Positions 56,842 through 64,000 of a stretch of DNA of 64,000 nt are shown piece after piece. The notes below the pieces were generated by a model. That model did no database searches and was not told the origin of the DNA. It saw only the letters and a list, made by a program, of their open reading frames with translations. Every line of letters begins with the position of its first letter. Position 1 is the first letter of the stretch. This DNA comes from Myxococcota bacterium. GTDB taxonomy: Bacteria > Myxococcota_A > UBA796 > UBA9615 > JAKLKC01. The position numbers and the translations under genes were made by a program. The DNA is taken from contig JAKLKC010000040.1 in the NCBI GenBank assembly GCA_023150875.1, forward strand, positions 1 through 64,000, in the 5' to 3' direction.

Positions 56842-56873
56842 GGGACGCCCCCGCCCCATCGCGGGGGCGTCCC
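56842..56873. repeat. Perfect hairpin, 13-bp stem and 6-base loop
   Basis: GGGACGCCCCCGC at 56842-56854 pairs with GCGGGGGCGTCCC at 56861-56873 around CCCATC. It lies about 110 bases upstream of flgG on the transcribed strand. There is no T-run after it in either direction, so a simple intrinsic terminator is unlikely. Confidence 0.7.
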
Positions 56874-56876
56874 TGT

Positions 56877-56904
56877 GGCACCGCCCGATGTCTCGGGCGG
56901 TGCC
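56877..56904. repeat. Perfect hairpin, 11-bp stem and 6-base loop
   Basis: GGCACCGCCCG at 56877-56887 pairs with CGGGCGGTGCC at 56894-56904 around ATGTCT. It begins three bases after the neighbouring hairpin. The pair would be a stable double stem-loop in the mRNA ahead of flgG, possibly affecting stability or processing. Confidence 0.7.
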
Positions 56905-57253
56905 TTCCGACGCGACGCTTCCACCGCAAGGCCCCTCCCCAGGGGAACGGCCTCCACGTCGCGCCTCGTGGCGCCGCGGGCGGGACTCCCATTCCGCACG
57001 CGGCACCCTCCCGCCCCCGTCCCGTCCCGGCAAGGCCCCTCCCCAGGGGAGTCCGGGTCGTGATCGCGGGCGCTGCCGGAGACCGCCGCCGGGGGGGAAC
57101 CCCACGCCGGCCTCCGCGGCCCCCCGGCAGGTCCCGGGAGCGGCCCCTCCCCAGGGGACTCCCAGGAACTCGCCGGGTCCTCCTCCTCCTCCACCTCCTT
57201 TCCTTCGGGGGCCCTCGGCCCCGTGCTGGGTTCGCTCCGGCGCCGGTGCGCCG

Positions 57254-58000
57254 CTACTGCCACCTGCCGAGCTGCGTGTCCCGCTGCGTCGCGAGCTGGC
57301 TCATCGTCTCGATCACCTTCTGGTACGCCTGGTAGGCGCGGGTCACCTTCACCAGGTCCACCATGGCCCGGGCGGGGTCCACGTTGGAACCCTCGACCCG
57401 GCCCTGCTCCACCCGGGGGTCGCCGGCCGCAGACAGCGACGCCGGATCCGCCTCCCACAGGTTCGATCCCACCTTCGCGAGGTCCCGGGGACCCCGGACC
57501 TCCACGAGCTTGAGTCTCCCGATCTCCTCCCCGGACTGGACGATCCGGCCCCGGGAGTCGATCTCCACAGGCCCTCCGCCCAGGCGGATCGGGCCCCCCT
57601 CCCCCACCACGCGCCGCCCGCTGCCGTGGACCAGGAGTCCCTCGGAGTCCACCGAGAGGCCCCCGTCCCGGGTCAGCAGCTCCTGCCCCGGCTGGTCCCC
57701 CTCGACGGCGAGGAAGCCCTGGCCCAGGAGGGCCACGTCCAGGGGCTTGCCCGTCTCCCGCAGCGCCCCCCCGGTGAGGTCGAAGGTGACCTCGTCCACC
57801 AGGTCGTAGCGCTCGGCCATGACTCCTTCGTCGCCCCGGGGATCCGTCCCCGCCGCGGCGTCGGGCATCGCCACCCGGAACGTCGCCCGGTCGGCCTTGA
57901 AGCCCTGGGTGTCGACGTTGGCCAGGTTGTTGGCCATCACGTCCAGGGCCTTCCAAGCGGCCCGCCCGCCGGCGAGGGCGACGTAGAGCCCGTCATCCAT
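57254..58000 (-). CDS. flgF: Flagellar proximal rod protein FlgF
   Basis: The protein has 248 residues. It starts MDDGLYVALAGGRAAWKALD and has VMANNLANVDTQGFKADRA, then LDVALLGQGFLAVEG and LTRDGGLSVDSEG, and ends MVDLVKVTRAYQAYQKVIETM. These mark the FlgF branch of the rod family, shorter and more diverged than FlgG. The ATG at 58000 overlaps the end of fliA by eight bases. Confidence 0.94.
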   Translation of the reverse strand: MDDGLYVALAGGRAAWKALDVMANNLANVDTQGFKADRATFRVAMPDAAAGTDPRGDEGVMAERYDLVDEVTFDLTGGALRETGKPLDVALLGQGFLAVEGDQPGQELLTRDGGLSVDSEGLLVHGSGRRVVGEGGPIRLGGGPVEIDSRGRIVQSGEEIGRLKLVEVRGPRDLAKVGSNLWEADPASLSAAGDPRVEQGRVEGSNVDPARAMVDLVKVTRAYQAYQKVIETMSQLATQRDTQLGRWQ

Positions 58001-58880
58001 TGGACACCTTCTTCAGCTCCGCCTCGTCCCCGGCGCACTCGACGACCGACGTCGCGTCCAGGGCCGCGGCCCGGCCCCGGGGGCGCCGCGTCTTCTGCTT
58101 GCGGGGGATGGTCTCACCGGGCCGCAGCAGGTCCCCGAGCCGGGACCGCAGGCGCAGGCACGCCTCCGTGTGCATCTGGCTGACCCGGGACTCCGTCACC
58201 CCCAGCACGGCGCCGATCTCCTTCAGGTTCATCTCCTGGAAGTAGTACAGCGTCAGCACCAGGCGCAGCCTCTCGGGGAGCGAGTCGTCGATGGCCTCCT
58301 TGAGCAGGTCCACCGCCTGTCGCTTGGAGAGCTCGCCGTCGGGCGACTCCTCCCGGTCGTCCTCGATCACCTCGTTGAGGGGCCGGCGGTCCTGGTCGGT
58401 GCCGGGCTTGGGGCTGTCCAGGCTCACCAACGTGACCGGGCGCACCTCCTCCAGCAGGTCCTGGTACTCCACCACCGTGATCCGGAGCGCCTTCGCCACC
58501 TCGTCCGAGGAGGGGGGGCGCCCCAGCGCCCCTTCCAGGTCCCGGATGGTCTTCTGGACCTCGTTGGCCTTCTCCCGGACGTTGCGGGACACCGGGTCGA
58601 TGCGGCGGAGCACGTCGAGGATGGCGCCGCGGATGCGGAACTCGGCGTAGGTGCCGAACTTCACCATCTTCGTCGCGTCGTACTTGTCGATGGCGTCCAG
58701 CAGCCCCAGGGCCCCCGAGTTGATCAGGTCGTCCAGCTCCAGGGGCGCGTTGGGGGGCAGCCGGTGGGCGATCCGCCGCGCGATGAAGCTGATCTTCGGC
58801 GCGTAGGTCGCCATGAGCTGGGTGCGGGTGAGGCCGTCGATCAGTTGCTCTTCGGGGTTCCTGTATGCGTGCGCAGTCAT
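57993..58880 (-). CDS. fliA: Flagellar sigma factor FliA (sigma-28)
   Basis: The protein has 295 residues. Region 2 reads LDDLINSGALGLLDAIDKYD and FGTYAEFRIRGAILDVLRRID, the sigma-28 form. Region 3 includes GRPPSSDEVAKALRI, and region 4 ends LTLYYFQEMNLKEIGAVLGVTESRVSQMHTEA. A basic tail of about 45 residues is longer than usual. FliA directs late flagellar genes; no flgM anti-sigma gene is in the window. The ATG at 58880 overlaps the flhG stop and follows a G-rich ribosome site. Confidence 0.96.
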   Translation of the reverse strand: MTAHAYRNPEEQLIDGLTRTQLMATYAPKISFIARRIAHRLPPNAPLELDDLINSGALGLLDAIDKYDATKMVKFGTYAEFRIRGAILDVLRRIDPVSRNVREKANEVQKTIRDLEGALGRPPSSDEVAKALRITVVEYQDLLEEVRPVTLVSLDSPKPGTDQDRRPLNEVIEDDREESPDGELSKRQAVDLLKEAIDDSLPERLRLVLTLYYFQEMNLKEIGAVLGVTESRVSQMHTEACLRLRSRLGDLLRPGETIPRKQKTRRPRGRAAALDATSVVECAGDEAELKKVSNG

Positions 58881-59788
58881 TGCTCCGCCCCCCCCAACCG
58901 CTGGCGGGAAAGGAAGTGATGGGCACCCCTCGGGCGTGCCGGCCTCTCCTTCTGGAGCAGGCGCGTCGCCAGCCCCCGCGCCGCGGCGGCGAACGGGGAC
59001 CTGGGGGCGGTGAGATACAGGGGCTCCCCCCGCATCACGGCGGCGGGGAGCCCATCGTCCTTGGGCAGCGAACCGAGGTACTCGACGTAGACCGGCAGGA
59101 AGCGGCTGGCGACGGCCGACAGGCGGCGGTGGACCGACACCCCTTCCAGATCGTCCCGGACGGAGTTGACCGCCAGCGAGAAGCGGTCCTCGCCCCACCG
59201 CTGGTTCAGCAGCTTGATCACCGCGTAGGCGTCCCGGAGCGCGGTGGGCTCCGGGTTCGTCACCACCACCACCTCGTCGCACGCCGCGGACAGGGGCAGC
59301 GCGTCACCGGCCACCCCGGCGCCGGTGTCGATGACCACCAGGTCATACCGCCAGGCCATGCCGTCGACGGCGTCCACCAGGTTCCGACGCTCGCCGTCGC
59401 TGAGGCCCATCAGCCCGGGATCGCCCACGGGGGAGGCCAGCAGCTCCAGGCCGCCGGGCACCTCCACCACCGCGTCCTCCAGGGCCACTTCGCCCCGCAC
59501 CACCTGGCCCAGGCCGTGGCGCGGACGGGCGCGGACCAGCAGGTCCTGGCTGGCGAGTCCCACGTCGGCGTCGATGAGCAGCACCCGCTGGCCCCACGAC
59601 GCCGCGCCCGCGGCAAGGTAGAGGGCGACGTGGGACTTGCCGACGCCCCCCTTGCCGGATGTGACCGCGACGGTCCGGGCCGGGCCCGCGTTCGCGGCCC
59701 TGAGCAGGGCCCCGCTGCCGATCCCGGGGAGGACGGTGTCGCATCCCACGGCGTTGTCGTTCGCCCGGAGGCGAGCGGTGGCGGTCAT
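58877..59788 (-). CDS. flhG: MinD-like ATPase FlhG (FleN), flagellar number regulator
   Basis: The protein has 303 residues. The deviant Walker A is SGKGGVGKSHVALYLA (Lys51 of GKS), with LLIDADVGLASQDLL and LVVIDTGAGVAGDALP as the other nucleotide motifs. It belongs to the FlhG/FleN branch that limits flagellar number with FlhF. flhF itself is not in the window; the next gene upstream is divergent. I chose ATG 59788, six bases after AAGAGG, over the in-frame start at 59830. It is the first gene of the flhG-fliA-flg run. Confidence 0.92.
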   Translation of the reverse strand: MTATARLRANDNAVGCDTVLPGIGSGALLRAANAGPARTVAVTSGKGGVGKSHVALYLAAGAASWGQRVLLIDADVGLASQDLLVRARPRHGLGQVVRGEVALEDAVVEVPGGLELLASPVGDPGLMGLSDGERRNLVDAVDGMAWRYDLVVIDTGAGVAGDALPLSAACDEVVVVTNPEPTALRDAYAVIKLLNQRWGEDRFSLAVNSVRDDLEGVSVHRRLSAVASRFLPVYVEYLGSLPKDDGLPAAVMRGEPLYLTAPRSPFAAAARGLATRLLQKERPARPRGAHHFLSRQRLGGAEQ

Positions 59789-60183
59789 CCTGGACCTCTT
59801 CGGGCGGCTTCCCGCCGCCCTTCCCGGCACCCCATCCTCGGGGTCGCCGCGTCTTCCTGGCCGGTCGTCCCGTGGACGGCCGACGCTCCCCCATCATCGC
59901 AACGGCCGTGCCGGCTCGCCTTTCCGGGCTCCTTTTTTCTTCCGTGTCGATTCATATCGCTGTTCTTACTGTGTTTTTTTGATGCGGTGCGACACCGGGG
60001 AGCGCCGGCCGCCCCGAGACACGCCAGGACCGGCGGGCCGGGAGGCCGTCACTGCGCCGGAAATCCGGCTCGGGGGTGTCGGCGACTTGACGGTGGCCTC
60101 CGGCCGCGACCCTCTCCGGTGGGGCCCGGGTGGTGGTGGCACACCCGTTGCGACCGGGGCCCTTCCGGAAGGAGGCTCCGGCC
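59789..60183. promoter_or_regulatory. Divergent promoter region of flhG, with an A+T-rich island
   Basis: This 395-bp gap separates flhG from a divergent lipoprotein gene. Bases about 59930-59985 are the most A+T-rich stretch in the whole window, with T-runs at both ends. It is the natural place for the flagellar operon promoter. I looked for a sigma-28 or sigma-54 pattern and found no clean match. Confidence 0.5.
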
Positions 60184-60981
60184 ATGGCGACGACAGGCAT
60201 GATGGGCGCGCGCGCCCTGTTGGGGGCGCTGGTCCTCGCGGTGGGGGCGCCGGGGTGCGCCTTGGAGCACGTCCGGGGGGAGGCTGAGCCCACCACGGAC
60301 GCCCGCGGTCAGGACGCGAGGGATGGGCGGATCGGCCCCGTCGAGGGAGGGCGGGCCCCGATCCCCGAACGCGACCGCGGGGATGAAGCCCGGATGCAGG
60401 TCCGGGGCTTCGTGCCCATGGGCACGCGGTTCACCGTGTCCATGGACCAGGCCCTGCCCCTCCAGCGGGTGCGGGTCGGGCAGGAGTTCACCGCCCGCAC
60501 CGTCGAGGCGGTGGAGGGGGCCGACGGGGAGGTGCTGATCCCCGTCGCGGCCACCCTCACCGGGGAGGTGGTCGCGGTCCGCAGGGCCCGGAACCCCATG
60601 ATCGCCGTCCAGTTCCACTCCATCGAGACGGTGTCCGGCGAGGAGGTGCCCATCGACATCGCGGTCCTCGAGGTGGACGTCCAGCGCCGTCCCGGCGCGC
60701 CGCGCCCCCGCGCCCTGTATGCGGATCCGGAGGCGCCGGCCTTCGGCACGACCCTGTCGGAGCGGTGGCTTCGCCGGTATCCCCCCACCGGCGGGCGGGT
60801 CCGCGGGCAGGAGCCGGTCTCGGCGATCTACCTGGGCTCCCTCTACAGCCCCGGCGAGGCCCGGGTGCCCGAGACCGCCGAGCTCCGCCTGATCCTCACC
60901 CGCCCCCTGGTGTTGCCGGCGGAGGGGGAGGGGTGGAGGGAGAGGCGGGAGCGGGCGCGGGAGCGCGATCCGCGGTCCTGA
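60184..60981 (+). CDS. Lipoprotein, unknown function
   Basis: The protein has 265 residues. GGAAGGAGG precedes the ATG. The signal peptide ends A-P-G-C (about Cys25), followed by a charged linker. The core (FVPMGTRFTVSMDQALPLQRVRVGQEFTARTVEAV ... VLIPVAATLTGEVVAV) is beta-rich. It resembles the small beta-domain often found in acidobacterial and myxobacterial lipoproteins that mention 'G-T-x-F-x-V' barrels. No catalytic residues are visible. The C-terminus is a short Arg/Glu-rich helix. Confidence 0.7.
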   Translation: MATTGMMGARALLGALVLAVGAPGCALEHVRGEAEPTTDARGQDARDGRIGPVEGGRAPIPERDRGDEARMQVRGFVPMGTRFTVSMDQALPLQRVRVGQEFTARTVEAVEGADGEVLIPVAATLTGEVVAVRRARNPMIAVQFHSIETVSGEEVPIDIAVLEVDVQRRPGAPRPRALYADPEAPAFGTTLSERWLRRYPPTGGRVRGQEPVSAIYLGSLYSPGEARVPETAELRLILTRPLVLPAEGEGWRERRERARERDPRS

Positions 60982-61019
60982 TCCGGGGCGGGCCCCGGGG
61001 CGTGGGGTATGATGGCGCG

Positions 61020-61748
61020 GTGCCGATCTGGATCGATCCCCGCGTCCCCCCGGACCCCCGCTCCGCCGGGGAGTCCGGGCTGGTGGCCATCAGCCCCTTC
61101 CTGGACCCGCGCCTGGTGCGCGTCGCCTACCGGCGCGGCCTCTTCCCGTGGTCGTCGGAGCCGGTGGTGACCTGGTGGTGCCCGGCGGAGCGGGCGGTCT
61201 TCGACCTGGAGTCGTGGCGGCCCTCCCGATCCCTCCGGCAGGAGGTCCGGCGGGCGGGCTGGCGCTTCACCCTGGACCGGGACTTCGGCGCGGTGATGCG
61301 GGGCTGCGCCGCCTCGGTGGAGGGGCGGGAGTCCACCTGGATCACCCGGGACTTCATGGAGGTCTACGGCGCCCTCCACGCCGCCGGCGAAGCCCACAGC
61401 GTCGAGGTCTGGGAGGGGGAGGAGCTGGTGGGGGGCCTCTACGGAGTCGGCATCGGCGCCTTCTTCGGGGGCGAGTCGATGTTCCACCGGCGCACCGGCG
61501 CCTCCAAGGCGGCCCTCGCCTGGCTGGTGGAGCGCCTGCGGGCCGGGGGCTTCACCCTCCTGGACGCCCAGGTGTTGAACCCCCACCTCGCCCGCCTGGG
61601 GGCGGTGGAGATCCCCCGGGACGTCTACCTGGAGCGGCTCGCCGCCGCGCTCCGCGCCCCCGCGACCCTCGCCGCGGGACCGGCCCCCGAGCTGCTGGGC
61701 GCCCGAGCCGGCGGGGCGCCCCCCCCGGGGGACCGAGCCCCGCGATGA
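61020..61748 (+). CDS. aat: Leucyl/phenylalanyl-tRNA-protein transferase
   Basis: The protein has 242 residues, the family size. Clear marks are AYRRGLFPWSS, VTWWCPAERAVF, SVEVWEGEELVGGLYGVGIG, FFGGESMFHRRTGASKAAL, LLDAQVLNPHLARLGAVEIPR. It adds Leu or Phe from aminoacyl-tRNA to proteins with N-terminal Arg or Lys, marking them for ClpS/ClpAP. The GTG at 61020 fits the usual N-terminus. The stop overlaps the start of the dipeptidase gene (ATGA). Confidence 0.96.
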   Translation: MPIWIDPRVPPDPRSAGESGLVAISPFLDPRLVRVAYRRGLFPWSSEPVVTWWCPAERAVFDLESWRPSRSLRQEVRRAGWRFTLDRDFGAVMRGCAASVEGRESTWITRDFMEVYGALHAAGEAHSVEVWEGEELVGGLYGVGIGAFFGGESMFHRRTGASKAALAWLVERLRAGGFTLLDAQVLNPHLARLGAVEIPRDVYLERLAAALRAPATLAAGPAPELLGARAGGAPPPGDRAPR

Positions 61749-62881
61749 CCGGTCCCACCGCCCTCGCCCCGCCGGGGCCCTCCCCGGATCCCCGGGTGGG
61801 TCCCCCCGCCATGCCGGAGCCCGGGGAGGTCGCCCGCCGCCTGGGGATCTCCGAGGAGGCGGCCCGCCTCGCCCGGGACTGCGAGGTGGTGGACCTGCAC
61901 GTCGACACCTTCATCCCCCCCCGGCTGTGGGGCTACGACCCGTTGCGCCGCCACGGGGCGGCCCTGGCGGGCCGCTGGTTCTTCGGGCACCTGGACCTCT
62001 ACCGGATCTTCGAGGGGGGCCTGGGCGGGGCGATGTGGTCCATCACCACCAACCCCATCCGGGGACGGCGGGGGAGGTGGCGGGCCTTCCAGCGGAACCT
62101 CGCCGGCCTGCGGGCCCTGGTGGACCGGTCGGGGGGCTGGATGCGGGTGGCCCGGGACGCGACGGAGTACCGGGAGGCCCGGGCGGCGGGGGCCCACGCC
62201 GTGCTGATCTCGGTCCAGGGGGGGAACGCCCTGGACGGGGCCCCCGAGGGCGCGGCCTCGATCCCCGACGACGCGGTGGTCCGGGTGACCCTGGTGCACC
62301 TCACCGACTCGGGCCTGGGCGCGACGTCCAGCCCCTTGGGCCTGCTCCGGCGGGACAAGCGCCTCACCCCCGCGGGGCGGGACCTGGTCCGGCGCCTCGA
62401 CGAGCGGCGGATCTTCGTGGACCTCGCCCACGCCCACGAGCGCACGTTCTGGGACGCCGTGGACGCCCACGACCGGAGCCTCCCCCTCGTCGCCACCCAC
62501 ACCGGCGTGGTCGGGGCGAGGCCCCACTGGCGGAACCTCGACGACCGGCAGCTCGAGGCCATCGCCGACACCGGCGGGACGGTGGGGATCATCTTCAGCG
62601 AGCAGTTCCTGAGGCGCCCGGGCGGTCCCCGGGACGGCCGCATGGTGGTGGAGCACATGGAGCACGCGATCCGGGTGGCGGGCGAGGACTCCGTGTCGGT
62701 GGGGAGCGACTACGACGGCGCCATCACCCCTCCCCGGGACCTGCGGGGGGGCGAGTGCTACCCCCGCCTGGTCCAGCACATGCTGGACGCCGGTTGGGGG
62801 CACGAGCGGATCGCCAAGGTCCTGGGGGGCAACTTCCTCAGGTGTCTCGCGGCGTTGCGCCCCGGCCGCGGGGGGACGTGA
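61745..62881 (+). CDS. M19 membrane dipeptidase-like protein with a changed metal ligand
   Basis: The protein has 378 residues. The M19 fold is clear: first zinc ligands His52 and Asp54 in VVDLHVDTF, later His in FVDLAHAHERTF and His in LVATHTGVVG, and the Asp in SVGSDYDGA. The bridging Glu normally found in the 'S-x-E-G' strand is a Gln here (ISVQGGNAL, Gln158), so the binuclear zinc site may be altered. No signal peptide is visible, unlike the eukaryotic enzyme. It is translationally coupled to aat, which may be chance. Confidence 0.88.
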   Translation: MTGPTALAPPGPSPDPRVGPPAMPEPGEVARRLGISEEAARLARDCEVVDLHVDTFIPPRLWGYDPLRRHGAALAGRWFFGHLDLYRIFEGGLGGAMWSITTNPIRGRRGRWRAFQRNLAGLRALVDRSGGWMRVARDATEYREARAAGAHAVLISVQGGNALDGAPEGAASIPDDAVVRVTLVHLTDSGLGATSSPLGLLRRDKRLTPAGRDLVRRLDERRIFVDLAHAHERTFWDAVDAHDRSLPLVATHTGVVGARPHWRNLDDRQLEAIADTGGTVGIIFSEQFLRRPGGPRDGRMVVEHMEHAIRVAGEDSVSVGSDYDGAITPPRDLRGGECYPRLVQHMLDAGWGHERIAKVLGGNFLRCLAALRPGRGGT

Positions 62882-62912
62882 GGGGGATCCCCCGGGACCG
62901 GGGAGCCCGGGG

Positions 62913-64000
62913 TCACAGGAAGCACCTCCCCTGCCCCCGGTAGGTCGGCTCCCGGGCCACGATCCGGCCCCCGCCGACGAGGAGGTACTCGTCGAAGCGC
63001 TCGGCGAGCTCCCCCGCCTTGGCGTGGCGGAAGACCACGGGATCGCCGACGGCGAGGGGGAGCGCGGCGGGGCCGCGGCGCAGGGGGGTCTGCACCTCTC
63101 CCGCCCCCTCCATGGGGACGTAGGCGAGCCCGCGGGGCAGCCAGGGGAGGGGCAGGCGGTCGAGGCCCGGCTCCCCGGACGCGACGTAGCCGCCACCGGC
63201 GCAGGTGACGTGACCCGGATCCGGGACGCGGCAGATCTCCAGGGCGAAGAAGGCGGCGGGCTCCAGGTCCTGGCCGGCGAAGTAGTCGAAGAGGTGGGAG
63301 CACAGGAAGCCGGAGCCGGCGGTCACCTCGGTGATACATGATTCAGCGGCGGTGGAGCCGAGGCTGCCGGTGCCGCCGCCGTTGACCAGGCGCAGCTCGA
63401 CGCCCTCCGCCGCCAGGGCGGTGACGGTGCGGGAGCGGAGCCGCGACACGGCGGGGACGGCGAGCCGCTTCAGGGCCTTCCGCAGCGGGTTCATGGCGGG
63501 GCTGAAGGGGTTCTCGTCGGGCACGCCGGCGACGTGGGCCTCGTAGCCCATGAGTCCCACGACCCTCACCCCCGGGATCCCCGAGGCGGCCCGGGCGAGG
63601 ACGACGACGTCGGCGGCGGACCGCAGCGGGCTCCTCCGGGCCCCGAGGTGCAGGCGCCCCCCCAGGGGGCGGTACGAGACGTCCAGCTCCAGCACGGCGT
63701 CGAGGACCGCCCCGGCCTCCCTCCCCGCGCGCCCCATGGCCTCCAGGTGCTCCGGGCAATCGGCGACGAGCCGGACCGTGGCGCCGCGGCCGGCGGCCCG
63801 GGCCAGGGGGAGGAGGGCCTGGTGCTGGAGGGTGGGGTAGGCGACGAAGAGGTCGTCGAAGCCCTCTTCCACCAGGAAGGCCGCCTCCTCGGCGGAGTAG
63901 CACATGAGCCCCCGGAAGCCGTTCCCGCCCCGGTCCAGGACGCGCCTCAGCAGTCCCACGTGTCTCACCGACTTCGAGGCGACGCGCAGCGTCTTTCCGG
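62913..64000 (-). CDS. PLP-dependent D-threonine aldolase/alanine racemase-like enzyme, 5' end outside window
   Basis: The visible part has about 362 residues and is open to the right edge. Codons 63969-63998 continue the protein as GKTLRVASKS, which contains the lysine (ASKS) that would hold PLP in this fold type III family. The start therefore lies beyond 64000, and the GTG at 63968 is not the true start. Other marks are VAYPTLQHQALL, VRLVADCPEHLE, VELRLVNGGGTGSL, and a C-terminal D-serine-dehydratase-like domain with HAKAGELAERFDEYLLV. Its substrate is a D-amino acid or hydroxyamino acid; which one is not clear. Confidence 0.85.
   Translation of the reverse strand, partial: GKTLRVASKSVRHVGLLRRVLDRGGNGFRGLMCYSAEEAAFLVEEGFDDLFVAYPTLQHQALLPLARAAGRGATVRLVADCPEHLEAMGRAGREAGAVLDAVLELDVSYRPLGGRLHLGARRSPLRSAADVVVLARAASGIPGVRVVGLMGYEAHVAGVPDENPFSPAMNPLRKALKRLAVPAVSRLRSRTVTALAAEGVELRLVNGGGTGSLGSTAAESCITEVTAGSGFLCSHLFDYFAGQDLEPAAFFALEICRVPDPGHVTCAGGGYVASGEPGLDRLPLPWLPRGLAYVPMEGAGEVQTPLRRGPAALPLAVGDPVVFRHAKAGELAERFDEYLLVGGGRIVAREPTYRGQGRCFL

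Larger units (their letters stand above)
56815..57158. repeat. Four dispersed copies of a C-rich 17-bp element
   Basis: GGCCCCTCCCCAGGGGA occurs exactly at 56930-56946, 57034-57050 and 57142-57158, and a one-base-shorter variant, GGCCCCTCCCTGGGGA, at 56815-56830. Spacings are about 115, 104 and 108 bases. CCCCxGGGG within each copy is itself a short palindrome. The first two exact copies are also preceded by CAA, extending the match. Confidence 0.75.
56731..57253. other. Structured non-coding gap between flgF and flgG
   Basis: This 523-bp stretch interrupts an otherwise tightly packed operon. It holds four copies of a C-rich 16-17 bp element and two perfect hairpins, listed separately. Reading frames across it are Arg/Pro/Gly-rich shadows. 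It may have been inserted into the operon or serve to set flgG expression separately. Confidence 0.7.

Noticed and set aside
59941-59990. Sigma-28 or sigma-54 promoter for flhG
   Set aside because: The best sigma-28-like match has the wrong spacing and no GG-N10-GC element is present.

Overview
The window is very G+C-rich, densely coded DNA from a Gram-negative bacterium. Several traits point to the Myxococcota or a neighbouring deltaproteobacterial lineage: a MYXO-CTERM-like tail (Cys-Gly-Cys, hydrophobic stretch, Arg cluster) on a secreted subtilase-like protein, a lipoprotein with twelve MopE/Stigma_1-type Asp-rich repeats, many lipoproteins with long Asp-rich linkers, and an outer-membrane P/L-ring flagellum. 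Cultured myxobacteria lack flagella, so a flagellated relative is more likely; this placement is inference. I found no tRNA, rRNA, insertion sequence or phage gene.

Region 1 (1-14.6 kb) is a complete type I-G (formerly I-U) CRISPR-Cas locus, all on the minus strand. The gene order is csb1 (cas7), csb2 (cas5-cas6), cas3 with a C-terminal HD domain, a short cas8 (csb3/cas8u2), a cas4-cas1 fusion and cas2. A leader and an array of at least 40 repeats follow, and the array runs off the left edge. Leader-side motifs and the AUUGAAGC-type 3' end of the repeat indicate that the array is transcribed in the same direction as the cas genes. An HdeD-like membrane protein and a WYL-domain regulator lie upstream of the operon.

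Region 2 (14.6-31.3 kb) holds a DUF4143 ATPase next to three 23-bp tandem repeats, hemN, lgt, a series of calcium-binding or Asp-rich lipoproteins (VWA plus thrombospondin-type repeats; MopE-like), rlmE, pepA, a pseudokinase, mutM and a HAD phosphatase.

Region 3 (31.3-38.2 kb) looks like a single metal-uptake unit. A perfect 17-bp dyad precedes an outer-membrane beta-barrel gene, znuA, two small lipoprotein genes with His/Cys clusters, znuC and znuB. A glutaredoxin/A-type-like/rhodanese protein and a Fur-family repressor gene follow. The likely route is porin, lipoproteins, ZnuA, ZnuBC, with the Fur/Zur-type repressor as regulator.

Region 4 (38.3-52.5 kb) is mostly accessory: a degenerate sirtuin, a CXXCH lipoprotein, a leucine-rich-repeat protein, a CDP-alcohol phosphatidyltransferase, a subtilase-like protein with VCBS repeats, an HEXXH/YkgJ fusion, a large glycosidase-like lipoprotein and a Nif3 protein.

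Region 5 (52.6-59.8 kb) is a minus-strand flagellar operon: flhG, fliA, flgF, flgG, flgA, flgH, flgI and a flgJ whose C-terminal enzyme is an M23 endopeptidase. A hairpin-rich gap splits flgF from flgG. The last part carries a lipoprotein gene, aat, an M19 dipeptidase with a changed metal ligand, and a PLP-dependent aldolase/racemase that runs off the right edge.
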